The notes beneath the pieces are model-generated. The model had not been told where the DNA came from and searched no databases. It was given only the letters and a program-made list of their open reading frames with translations. A program made the translations under genes and the position numbers. A DNA stretch of 60,132 nt from Actinomycetales bacterium (GTDB lineage: Bacteria > Actinomycetota > Actinomycetes > Actinomycetales > Dermatophilaceae). The DNA lies in contig JADJVI010000053.1 of the NCBI GenBank assembly GCA_016710645.1, positions 1 through 60,132 of the forward strand. Direction: 5' to 3'. Below, in pieces: positions 52,492 to 60,132 of this stretch (positions are counted from its first letter, which is position 1; each line of letters opens with the position of its first letter).

Positions 52492-53989
52492 ACTCCCGGT
52501 AACCCACCGCGTAGGTCGGTTGAGCGGCCGGATCGGGCCGGAAGACCCGGTCGACCTGCACGCACCGACCGGCTTCGGGCAGCGTGAGCGCATCCAACGC
52601 GATCGCCGCGACCAGTCCGGCCCCGCGCAGCGGCGCGTTCATCGGATCGGCGACCCGTTCAATGCGTCGACCTGTGACGTCGGCATGGATCTGGCACCAC
52701 AGGTCGCTCACCGCACCGCCTCCGATGAAGCGCAGCGGGTCCAGGGGCTGGCCGACGAACCGTTCCACGGGGTCGAGCAACCACCGGGTGTTGTAGGCCA
52801 CCCCCTCCAGGAGACTGCGGACCAGGTCCTCCCGTCGAGTGCCCAGTGAGAGGTTGTGCCAGCCGCCCCGGGCGCTGCGGTCATCCACCGGCGAACGCAG
52901 CCCGGCCAGCCACGGGGTGAACAGCACGCCATTCGAGCCGATTGGGGACCGGGCAGCGGCCGTCGTCAGCTCGTCGAAAGATCCACCGAAGACCTCGTCG
53001 CGCACCCACGCGAATGCAGCCCCTGCGGCCTCGTGGTTGTTGGCCAGCAGGTGCAGGTCGGGAGTCAGGCCAGGGACCGTCGCGATGGTGTGGTGGATGT
53101 CGGTCTTCTTCTTCGGCACGGGCGCCGAGATCCAGGTTGTCGTCGACACGGCGAAATGTCCCTGCCGCGGCAGCACCGCCCCGGACCCCACCGTCGAGGC
53201 CAACAGGTCGGTCATCCCGGCTACCGTCACGGTGCCCTCGGGCAAGCCGAGCGCACGGCATACCTCAGGGAGCACGGGACCCACGACGGAACCGGTGCGC
53301 ACCAGCGGAGGCAACCGCCGGGGCTCGATGCCGGTCCAGGCGACGAGCCGCTCGTCGTAGTCCAGCCGGGAGGGATCACGAGTGTCGGTGAGCCAGGCCA
53401 GGGTCATCGAGTTGTGGCTCGCTGTCGCCCGGCCGGTGAAGCGCATCGTGAGGTAGTCGACCGGTTCGAGGAACCACCGCGCCCGGGCCGCGACCTCGGG
53501 CTCGTCGTGCTGGATCGCGAGCATGTGGCCGATCGGGTCACCACCTTGTGGCGACGGGGCACCGGCCGTGCGCTGCAGCCACATGAGCGCGCGAGGGTGG
53601 TAGCCGAACAGCGGACCGGCGGCGAACTTCTGGGTATGCCGCGCGCCTCGGGTGTCGAGGAACAGCCGCGCCTCACCGACGGGGATGCCGTCTGCGTCGA
53701 CCGGGACGGTGCTGCCCCACTGCCCGGTCACTGCCACGGCCTCGACCGAGCCCGGGTCGACCCCGCCCACCCGCAGGCCTTCGCTGGCCAGCTCGGTGAC
53801 GGCCTCCCACCAGCCGGCGGCGTCCTGGACCGCCACGCCGCCCTCGCGCCGGACCGTCGGCACGACCCGGTGCGCCGACCAGCGCAACTGTCCGTCGAAG
53901 CTCACCAGGCCGACCTTGGGGCCGCCGGTGCCGAGGTCGACGGTGAGGGTGTGCCGTTGGGCCAGGGGCCGCTCCCGCGAGGGGCTCAT
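52439..53989 (-). CDS. FGGY-family carbohydrate kinase, xylulokinase-like
   Basis: The 516-residue protein is a two-domain sugar kinase. The first domain opens TVDLGTGGPKVGLVSFDGQ (ATP phosphate loop) and has AVAVTGQWGSTVPVD. The second has VTVAGMTDLLASTVGSGAV and the FGGY C-terminal block LRFIGGGAVSDLWCQIHADV. It is closest to xylulokinase in general pattern, but the substrate cannot be fixed. It lies directly after the PLP decarboxylase gene on the same strand (nearly overlapping) and beside a sugar-type ABC transporter. Confidence 0.88.
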   Translation of the reverse strand: MSPSRERPLAQRHTLTVDLGTGGPKVGLVSFDGQLRWSAHRVVPTVRREGGVAVQDAAGWWEAVTELASEGLRVGGVDPGSVEAVAVTGQWGSTVPVDADGIPVGEARLFLDTRGARHTQKFAAGPLFGYHPRALMWLQRTAGAPSPQGGDPIGHMLAIQHDEPEVAARARWFLEPVDYLTMRFTGRATASHNSMTLAWLTDTRDPSRLDYDERLVAWTGIEPRRLPPLVRTGSVVGPVLPEVCRALGLPEGTVTVAGMTDLLASTVGSGAVLPRQGHFAVSTTTWISAPVPKKKTDIHHTIATVPGLTPDLHLLANNHEAAGAAFAWVRDEVFGGSFDELTTAAARSPIGSNGVLFTPWLAGLRSPVDDRSARGGWHNLSLGTRREDLVRSLLEGVAYNTRWLLDPVERFVGQPLDPLRFIGGGAVSDLWCQIHADVTGRRIERVADPMNAPLRGAGLVAAIALDALTLPEAGRCVQVDRVFRPDPAAQPTYAVGYREFTAMYRRQKGLWRALSR

Positions 53990-55395
53990 GAGGTCACGCC
54001 GGGGTGGGGACGCTCTGCTGGGCGTCCATCATCTGGCTCATCACCGCGGTGATGAACATCGTCGCCGCCGGGGTGAGGCCACCCGGTACGCCGCCATAGA
54101 GGGCAGCACTCTGGGGCGGGGGTGCCTGCCTTGGCGCGGGCGTAGTCGAGGGCGTCGCTCAGATCGGCCGCGAAGCGCTCGACGATCCCTTCCTGCAGCT
54201 GCGGTCCGGTCACTGCCAAGTGCAGCCCGTTGGGGTACTGCAGCCCGTTGAACCGCCAACCTCGTTGCCGCAGAGCGTCATTGACGTGATAGATGTCGAG
54301 CACGTCAGAGGTGAACGCCACCAAGAAGGTCGGTTCACCCATGAGCCGTAGCTCGGGGTGGGCCCGAATGACGTCGGCCAACCCCGCGGCCGTGGCGAAG
54401 ATCCCGGCCGCGCGGTCGCGATAGCCGGCCCGCCCCATCGTCACCATCGACGCCCAGGTCGAGGCCAACAGCCCCACCGATCGCGAGCCGGCCATCCCGG
54501 GGGAGAAGTACTTGCCGCCCGACCAGTCCGGGACGAAGAAGTAGGCCCGGTTGCGCAGTGCCTTGTCCCGGAAGAGCAGCGTCGAGGTGCCTTTGAGGCC
54601 ATAGCCGTACTTGTGCGTGTCGGCGGAGATGCTCGTGACCCCTGGGACGCGGAAGTCGAAGGGGGGCACGGCATACCCGAGCTCTTCCCCGAACGGCAGG
54701 ACGAAGCCGCCCAGGCACCCGTCGACGTGCAAGCCGACCCCACGATCGAGGGCGAGCGCACCGAGCTCGGTGATCGGGTCGATGGTGCCGTAGGGGTAGT
54801 TGCCGGCCGAGCCGATGATGACCGCGGTGTCGTCGTCGATGGCGGCGGCCATGGCTGACGGGTCGACCAGAGTGGTCACCGGGTCCACCGGCACGACCGT
54901 GAGCCCCATCCCGAACAGGTGCGCCGCCTTGGCGAAGGCCGGGTGGGCCGTCTCGGGCCTGACGATGGTCGGGCGCTTCACGCCGCGGGCCAGCGCGGCC
55001 TCGCGGTAGCAGAGCATGGCGTGCAGGATGCTGTCGGTGCCGCCACTGGTGACCAGGCCGGCAGGCGTGGCGCCGGAGATCGCGTCGGCATGCATGAGGT
55101 CCAGAGCCATCGCGAGGATCTCGCCCTCGAACCGGGTGGCGCTCGGACACATGTCGCGCTGCAAGGCGTTCTGGTGCGAGAAGAGCGAGAACGCCTCGCC
55201 GAGGAAGTCGTAGTGCTCCGTGTCGCCGAGGTAGATCGTCCCGGAGCACTGCCCGCTCTGCCAAGTCTGATCCTCCTCGCCGGCTATCGCGGTGAGCTCG
55301 GCCAGCACCTCCGCCCGGTCGCGGCCCTCGTCCGGGAGCGCACGCAGCACCGGATACCGGCCCTGGTAGGGGTAGGCGTTGAACGGATCGCTCAT
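53986..55395 (-). CDS. Group II PLP-dependent decarboxylase / sphingosine-1-phosphate-lyase-like, C-terminal frameshift
   Basis: The protein begins MSDPFNAYPYQGRYPVLRAL and has LVTSGGTDSILHAMLCYREA, GLHVDGCLGGFVLPFGEELG and the PLP Lys262 in SADTHKYGYGLKGTST. This group includes sphingosine-1-phosphate lyases and amino acid decarboxylases; the reaction here is unknown. Near 54110-54122 the frame slips. In the neighbouring frame the sequence continues sensibly (ALYGGVPGG, then TAVMSQMMDAQQSVPTPA) to a stop at 53994-53996. As read, the last 40 residues are nonsense running to 53986. The slip is at a run of C, so a sequencing error is likely. Confidence 0.85.
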   Translation of the reverse strand: MSDPFNAYPYQGRYPVLRALPDEGRDRAEVLAELTAIAGEEDQTWQSGQCSGTIYLGDTEHYDFLGEAFSLFSHQNALQRDMCPSATRFEGEILAMALDLMHADAISGATPAGLVTSGGTDSILHAMLCYREAALARGVKRPTIVRPETAHPAFAKAAHLFGMGLTVVPVDPVTTLVDPSAMAAAIDDDTAVIIGSAGNYPYGTIDPITELGALALDRGVGLHVDGCLGGFVLPFGEELGYAVPPFDFRVPGVTSISADTHKYGYGLKGTSTLLFRDKALRNRAYFFVPDWSGGKYFSPGMAGSRSVGLLASTWASMVTMGRAGYRDRAAGIFATAAGLADVIRAHPELRLMGEPTFLVAFTSDVLDIYHVNDALRQRGWRFNGLQYPNGLHLAVTGPQLQEGIVERFAADLSDALDYARAKAGTPAPECCPLWRRTGWPHPGGDDVHHRGDEPDDGRPAERPHPGVTS

Positions 55396-55573
55396 GGCCG
55401 GCAACCCTATCGGGCACGTCGCCCGCACTTTCGGGTATGCCGTGCGTCCGGCTCGAATTGCGCGGGGGGACAGTCGGATCGGCGCCGTCCGTAACCAAAA
55501 CGTGAACTCCGGCAGGCGAACTCGGCAGGCCGCAATGCTTGGTTCCAGGGCCCGGCGGCATACGGTGAGGATC

Positions 55574-56529
55574 ATGCAGCCCGCTGCCGACGTCGTCACC
55601 GGGGTCCGGACCGGACCCCCGCCGCCCGTGGGGCCGCCGCCTCGGCGCTCCGGGACCGATCGTCGCGAGTGGTTGCTCGCAGCCGCGTTGCTGCTGCCCA
55701 ACCTCGCGCTGCTCACCCTCTTCGTCTATCGGCCGCTCATCGACAACTTCCGGTTGTCGTTCACCGACTACAACATCTCCTCGCCCAACGGTGCGACACC
55801 CGTCGGTGCGGCCAACTACGTCGAGTGGCTAGGACGCGAGGACACCCGGATCATCTTGCGCAACACCCTGGTCTTCACCTTCGCCACGGTCATCATCTCG
55901 ATGGTGCTCGGCCTGGCATTGGCGTTGCTGCTGGACCAGAAACTGCGCGGGCGCAATGTCGTGCGGTCGCTGGTGTTCGCGCCGTTCGTCGTGTCGGGTG
56001 CAGCGATCGGGGTGGCCTTCCAGTTCGTCTTCGATCCGAGCTTCGGCCTGATCCGTGACTTGCTCGCGCGGGTCGGCGCGCAGACGCCGGACTTCTTCCA
56101 GGACAGTGGCTGGGCGTTGTTCATGGTGACCACGACCTATATCTGGAAGAACCTCGGCTACACCTTCGTCATCTACCTCGCCGCGCTGCAGGGCCGGCGG
56201 ATCGATCTCGACGAGGCCGCGGAGATCGACGGAGCCTCGCCGTGGACCCACTTCCGCAAGGTGCTCCTGCCCCAGCTGCGGCCCACGACGTTCTTCCTGT
56301 CGATCACCGTGCTGCTCAACTCGGTGCAGGTCTTCGACCTCATCTACGCCCAGACCGCGGTGGCCCGGTCGGCACCGGCACGACCACCCTGGTCTTCCAG
56401 GTCTATCAGGAGACCTTCGTCAACATGCGGGCCGGCTATGGCGCCACCGTCGCGACCATCATGTTCCTCATCCTCTTGACGATCACGTTCGTCCAGGTCC
56501 GGGTCATGGATCGGGGGACTAGGGCATGA
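55574..56529 (+). CDS. Sugar ABC permease, UgpA/MalF-like, one frameshift
   Basis: A cytoplasmic Pro-rich N-terminus precedes six membrane helices. The permease EAA loop reads EAAEIDGASPWTHFRKVLLP. Near 56355 the frame slips: the sequence before it ends LIYAQT and the next frame continues VGTGTTTLVFQVYQETFVNM to a natural stop at 56529. One missing G restores GGGPVGTGT, as expected in this family. It is first in a perm-perm-binding protein-ATPase order like ugpAEBC and overlaps the second permease by ATGA. It probably imports a sugar or glycerol-3-phosphate-type substrate. Confidence 0.85.
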
Positions 56530-57449
56530 GCACCCACCTGCAGGTGAGCCAAAGCGACCGGCATCGCACGCCACTGATGTCCGTGGCCGGCTATGTCGCG
56601 ATGACCATCGTGGTCCTCATCATCGCGGTCCCGCTGTTCTGGATCGTCATTACGAGTTTCAAGGAACGCCAGGACATTTACGTCCGGCCCGCGCAGTACT
56701 GGCCGTCACCGGCGACCACCGACAACTACCGCGACACGGTCACGTCGATCCCGTTCCCGGCATACTTCCGCAACTCACTCATCATCACCGCCCTGCTGGC
56801 CGCAGCGAAGATCACCCTCGGGGTGCTCAGCGCCTATGCCCTGTCGCTGTTGCGCTTCCCCGGACGCAATCTGATCTTCCTCGTCGTCATCGCGGCGCTC
56901 ATGGTGCCCAACCAGATCACCGTCATCTCCAACTACGCGCTCATCGCCCAGCTCGGGTGGCGCAACACCTTCCAGGGCATCGTCATCCCGCTCGCCGGCG
57001 TGGCGTTCGGCACCTTCCTCATGCGCAACCAGTTCCTCTCGCTGCCGCACGAGATCATCGAAGCGGCCCGCCTCGACGGCGCCGGCCCGATGAAGCTGCT
57101 GTGGCGGGTGGTCATGCCGATGTCCTGGCCGACCCTCGTGGCGTTCTCGCTCATCACCGTCGTCAACGAGTGGAACGAATACCTCTGGCCGTTCCTCATG
57201 AGCGACAACGAGAAGACCGCCCCGCTGCAGGTCGGCCTCACCCTGCTACAGAACAACGAAGGCGGCAACAACTGGGGTCCGGTCATGGCGGGCACGGTGC
57301 TCACCGTGCTGCCCATCCTCATCCTCTTCCTCTTCCTGCAACGCCAGATGATCCAGGCCTCACGGCCGGAGCAGTCCAGAGCTAAGACGTCCGCCCGCAC
57401 CCGCGGTCGAGCGAGAAGAACCTCATCCAACGGGAGGCACGACACATGA
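56526..57449 (+). CDS. Sugar ABC permease, UgpE/MalG-like
   Basis: The 307-residue protein has six membrane helices. The EAA loop, IIEAARLDGAGPMKLLWRVV, contacts the ATPase. Other family blocks are PLFWIVITSFKERQDIYV and NSLIITALLAAAKITLGVL. A basic tail of about 25 residues follows the last helix. It overlaps the upstream permease and the binding-protein gene by four bases each, so the genes are translationally coupled. The reading frame is intact. Confidence 0.9.
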   Translation: MSTHLQVSQSDRHRTPLMSVAGYVAMTIVVLIIAVPLFWIVITSFKERQDIYVRPAQYWPSPATTDNYRDTVTSIPFPAYFRNSLIITALLAAAKITLGVLSAYALSLLRFPGRNLIFLVVIAALMVPNQITVISNYALIAQLGWRNTFQGIVIPLAGVAFGTFLMRNQFLSLPHEIIEAARLDGAGPMKLLWRVVMPMSWPTLVAFSLITVVNEWNEYLWPFLMSDNEKTAPLQVGLTLLQNNEGGNNWGPVMAGTVLTVLPILILFLFLQRQMIQASRPEQSRAKTSARTRGRARRTSSNGRHDT

Positions 57450-58740
57450 ACGACCTGACTCGCCGAGGATTTCCCGGACTGGCCGGTGCGGCTGGTGTAG
57501 CCGCCCGGGGCTGGCAGCCTGCGCCGGAAGCGGGAGTTCGCCGACCAGCATGGCGGAGGAGCCGGGGGCCCGATCCAGTTCTGGAGCAATCCACCCGGGC
57601 ACCTCAGGACACCGAGACCAAGATCATCGAGGCGTTCCAGAAGGCCAACCCCGGCTTTACGGTCTCGCTCATCGACGGTGGGGGAAGAACTACGAAGAGG
57701 TCGCGCAGAAGTTCAACGCTGCCCTCGCCGGTGGCCAGCTGCCCGATGTCATCGTCGCCTCCGACGTCACGTGGTTCAACTTCGCCCTCAACAAGCAGCT
57801 GGCCCCGCTGACGACCTGCTGTCGGCCGCCGGCCTGAAGACCGACGACTACGTCGACGCGCTCTACAACGACTACAAGTTCAACGGCAAGCACTACGCCC
57901 TGCCGTTCGCCCGGTCCACGCCGCCGCTCTTCTACTACAACAAGGCGATGTGGTCGGCCGCCGGCCTGCCCGACCGTGGCCCGGCTACCTGGGAGGAGTT
58001 CAAGGAGTGGGTCCGTTGCTCGCCGCCGCCATCGGTGCCGACAGGTGTCGCCGACAGGTTGCGATTTCGGGTCCAACTACTTGGACTGGTATTTCCAGAA
58101 CATGGCCGTCGATGAGCGGGCAGATGTCCGAAGCGAGGACGGCCACGGGCCTCCGACTCCAAGACTTGCAGCGGCCGGCACCTTCCCGCAAGACTTGGCC
58201 AAGAACAAGTGGGTGAAGTTCTCCCAAGAGCCCCGACGCAGAGTTCAGCGCCGGAATTGCTGCGTGCGCCCTGCAGTCCACCGGCACCCCGGTGGCACCA
58301 CGAAGAACGCCAAGTTCGACTTCGGGACCGCGTTCCTGCCCGGTGACGGCGCCTGCCTGACCGGTGGCGCCATGTGGCGATCCCGCGGGGCTCTGACGAG
58401 CGCAAGAAGAACGCCGTGAAGCCCATCAACACCACCAATGTCGAGAGCACGGTGACCTTCACCCAGGCGACCGGATACGCGTGCGCAAGTCGGCCCCTGA
58501 CAACGAGGTAAGCGGGAGAGTAATGTTTTGAGAAGATCCCCGCGCGCCAAGTGTCGTGGTTCAGTAGGCGCTGGTCAAGACCCGAAGCCAGGACACGCCC
58601 GGGTGCTCGTTCCCGGTGGTGGCGCTGATCGGCAGGCGTTTGACCAGATCATCGCCCAGGGTCAGGACGTTGCGACCGGCTTGTGCACTTGACAAAGAGA
58701 CCCAGGCCGCGATCGACAGCCGATCAAGCCCAAGCTGTGA
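57446..58740 (+). pseudogene. ABC extracellular solute-binding protein, UgpB-like, heavily frameshifted
   Basis: The ATG at 57446 gives MNDLTRRGF, a Tat-type signal start, but the frame breaks at once and at least eight more times. Pieces in all three frames read as one family 1 binding protein: TETKIIEAFQKANPGF, FNAALAGGQLPDVIVASDVT, DDYVDALYNDYKFNGKHYAL, YYNKAMWSAAGLPD, TKNAKFDFGTAFLPGDG and a final LDKETQAAID near 58690-58720. The lipobox Cys is obscured. Context is the third gene of a ugpAEBC-type operon. The density of single-base slips near the window end suggests poor sequence quality, but decay cannot be excluded. Confidence 0.8.
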
Positions 58741-58884
58741 GTCCGCCGCCTGGGGCAACAGAGCATTTGCCGGTATGCCGTTACCTGGCGTCATTGCTGC
58801 CCCGTCGCCACCGTCATGGCGGGGCTGGAGTGCTGGCACGGCATACTGGCACCGTTCCACTGACGCAAGGAGGCCTGCCCCCGT

Positions 58885-59998
58885 GTGGCGACCGTGTACT
58901 GGGACGAGGCTATCCGCCGGTTCACTCCGGAACGATCCACCGGCGGTCGACGGCACTCCCTGGAGCATCGCTGACGGTGAGTTCCCGGTGTCCCGCCGGC
59001 TTTTCAGGCTTGGGCTTTAGTGTCGACGACTGCGGATGCTCGCCGGGTTGGAGCCGACCGACGGTGGCCGAATTCTCATCGACGGACACGACCAGCGGGC
59101 AGTCCGTCCGCAGCATCGTGATGGCGATGGTCTTCCAGAGCCACATCGTCCAACATGACCGCCGCGCCAGAATACAGCCTTCGAGCAGCAGCAACTTCGC
59201 GAGAGCGGGCGCTGATGCTGAGATGCGCGGGTGGCCGAGGCTGCCAAGATCCCTTTGAACTCGAGCCGCTGCTGGACCGCAAGCCCGGCGCGATGTCCGG
59301 TGGGCAGCGCTGGCGGTGCGGCGATGGGGCGTGGCCATCGTCAGCAACCGCCAGAAACTTCAGGCATGGACGAAACCGCTGTCCAACCTCGATGCCAAAT
59401 CATTGCGCGTGTCCATCCGCTCTGCAGATTGCGGGTCTTCGTGTAGCGGCGCCTGGGCATCACGACTCCAGCAGGTCACCCACGACCAGGTGGAGTGCCG
59501 CGAGGACGATGGGCTGCTACCGGGTCGCCGTGCCTGAAAGACGGCAAACTGCAGGAGGCCTGACGCCCGGAAGCCCCTATGACCGCCCGCCATCAACGCC
59601 TCTGCCGTTCTTCACCGGATCGCCGGCGATTCATTCGCCGAGGCGGCCGTCCGCGTATTGGCCACAACCGTGGCACGGTCTGGACCCGCTGATCCTGGTG
59701 GAGACTGCTCGAGCGGGGAGAAGGGGTGATCACCGGGCTGCGTCCGGAAGCCTCAGAGCTGGTGCCGGATCAGACCGCCCAGGAGCGTCGCGATCCACGT
59801 CGACTCTGGTCGAGATCCTCGGGTCGTGGAGTCGCCCGATACGCCACCCCAATGGCCGGCGAGACGAGAAGGGACTGCATCACCGTCAAGCTCGACGAGC
59901 GGACCAAGATCGCCCTCGGTGACGTCGCCGTCCACAGCGCGCCTGAGGTCGAGCGCACGCACTTCTTCCACGCCGAGATTGGAGTCGCTCGGGCATGA
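58885..59998 (+). pseudogene. ABC transporter ATPase, UgpC/MsmK-like, heavily frameshifted
   Basis: A GTG at 58885 behind AAGGAGG starts VATVYWDEAIRRFTP, typical of UgpC/MalK-type ATPases. Later pieces are AGLEPTDGG, the signature PGAMSGGQR, a Walker B/D-loop remnant LSNLDAKSLRVSIRS and the switch region VTHDQVE. The C-terminal regulatory domain ends near THFFHAEIGVARA with a stop at 59996-59998. Walker A is scrambled (VGPAGFSG in one reading) by indels. It is the fourth gene of the transporter operon. As with the binding protein, frame slips are pervasive. Confidence 0.78.
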
Positions 59999-60132
59999 CT
60001 GGGCGCTCTCTGCGTCCCTCGCGCTCGCGCTTCGCCGCCGCGCTGACGGTATGCCGTGGCGTCCTTGACCTTTCGGCCCACGTCATTCAGGGTCAACGCG
60101 GCGCACGCGCGCCGTCGCCCGAGAACACCATT
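59999..60132. other. Window end, nothing identified
   Basis: No recognisable gene start or end. One copy of the dispersed motif lies at 60049-60055. The sequence is GC-rich, and the nearby frames are unreliable because of the many indels upstream. Confidence 0.5.

Larger units (their letters stand above)
162..60055. repeat. Dispersed short motif ACGGCATACC / GGTATGCCGT, about 78 copies
   Basis: Reading both strands by eye, the core GGCATAC or its complement GTATGCC appears about 78 times, 40 in one orientation and 38 in the other, about one per 770 bases. All but two copies (34792 and 47843) extend to CGGCATAC, and many to ACGGCATAC with C or G after it. At roughly 68% GC, chance predicts only about 6-7 cores. 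Most copies are inside coding sequences of unrelated families, read as Thr-Ala-Tyr or Tyr-Ala-Val. Two inverted pairs form hairpins after pnp and rpsA. Longer gaps include 6768-9129, 11525-13197, 13205-15374, 31842-34791, 38945-41350 and 56766-58772. Density, lack of strand bias and terminator pairs resemble DNA uptake sequences; that function is inference. Confidence 0.85.

Overview
The window is high-GC DNA with short gaps, many GTG starts and ATGA/GTGA overlaps. Its gene families (HGxxPAAW membrane protein, PdtaR-type ANTAR regulator, DUF222 HNH protein, two wax-ester/diacylglycerol acyltransferases, PabB-PabC fusion) point to an actinobacterium, probably a member of Micrococcales close to Intrasporangiaceae/Dermatophilaceae. 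The family placement is a guess.

Layout. 0-1.6 kb: dihydrolipoamide dehydrogenase broken by many small frameshifts. 1.7-6.8 kb (minus): a small membrane protein and a three-subunit NAD-dependent formate dehydrogenase. 7-8.5 kb: a wax-ester synthase/DGAT. 8.8-11.5 kb: rpsO-pnp. 11.6-16.4 kb: an accessory stretch with a decayed IS1634-like transposase, a DinB protein, a putative lipoprotein and a DUF222-HNH gene behind an SOS-type box. 16.5-20.1 kb: a heterodimeric ABC exporter. 20.2-31.3 kb: pabBC (minus), then two runs, hisI-trpE-membrane genes and RDD-DUF2752-trpCBA-MauE-DsbA-lgt. 31.4-38.9 kb: gltBD and pyk. 39-46.9 kb: tRNA-Leu(CAA), ANTAR regulator, DUF554, GNAT, a second WS/DGAT, a thioesterase, polA and a methyltransferase. 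47.1-50 kb: a two-gene envelope operon behind two operator-like palindromes. 50.3-51.8 kb: rpsA. 51.9-60 kb: GNAT, FGGY kinase, PLP decarboxylase and a sugar/glycerol-3-phosphate ABC transporter in ugpAEBC order, whose last two genes are heavily frameshifted.

The most striking signal is not a gene. The 7-mer GGCATAC (either strand) occurs about 78 times by eye, where roughly 6-7 would be expected for this base composition. Nearly all copies extend to CGGCATAC, and the fullest form is ACGGCATACC. Copies lie on both strands in nearly equal numbers, mostly inside genes, where they read as Thr-Ala-Tyr or Tyr-Ala-Val. Twice they form inverted pairs that build the terminator-like hairpins after pnp and rpsA. 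This is how DNA uptake sequences behave in Neisseria and Pasteurellaceae, and I know of no such system described for this group.

Single-base indels cluster at both window edges and in the transposase. This looks more like poor consensus at contig edges and in a multicopy element than true gene decay, but the sequence alone cannot settle it.
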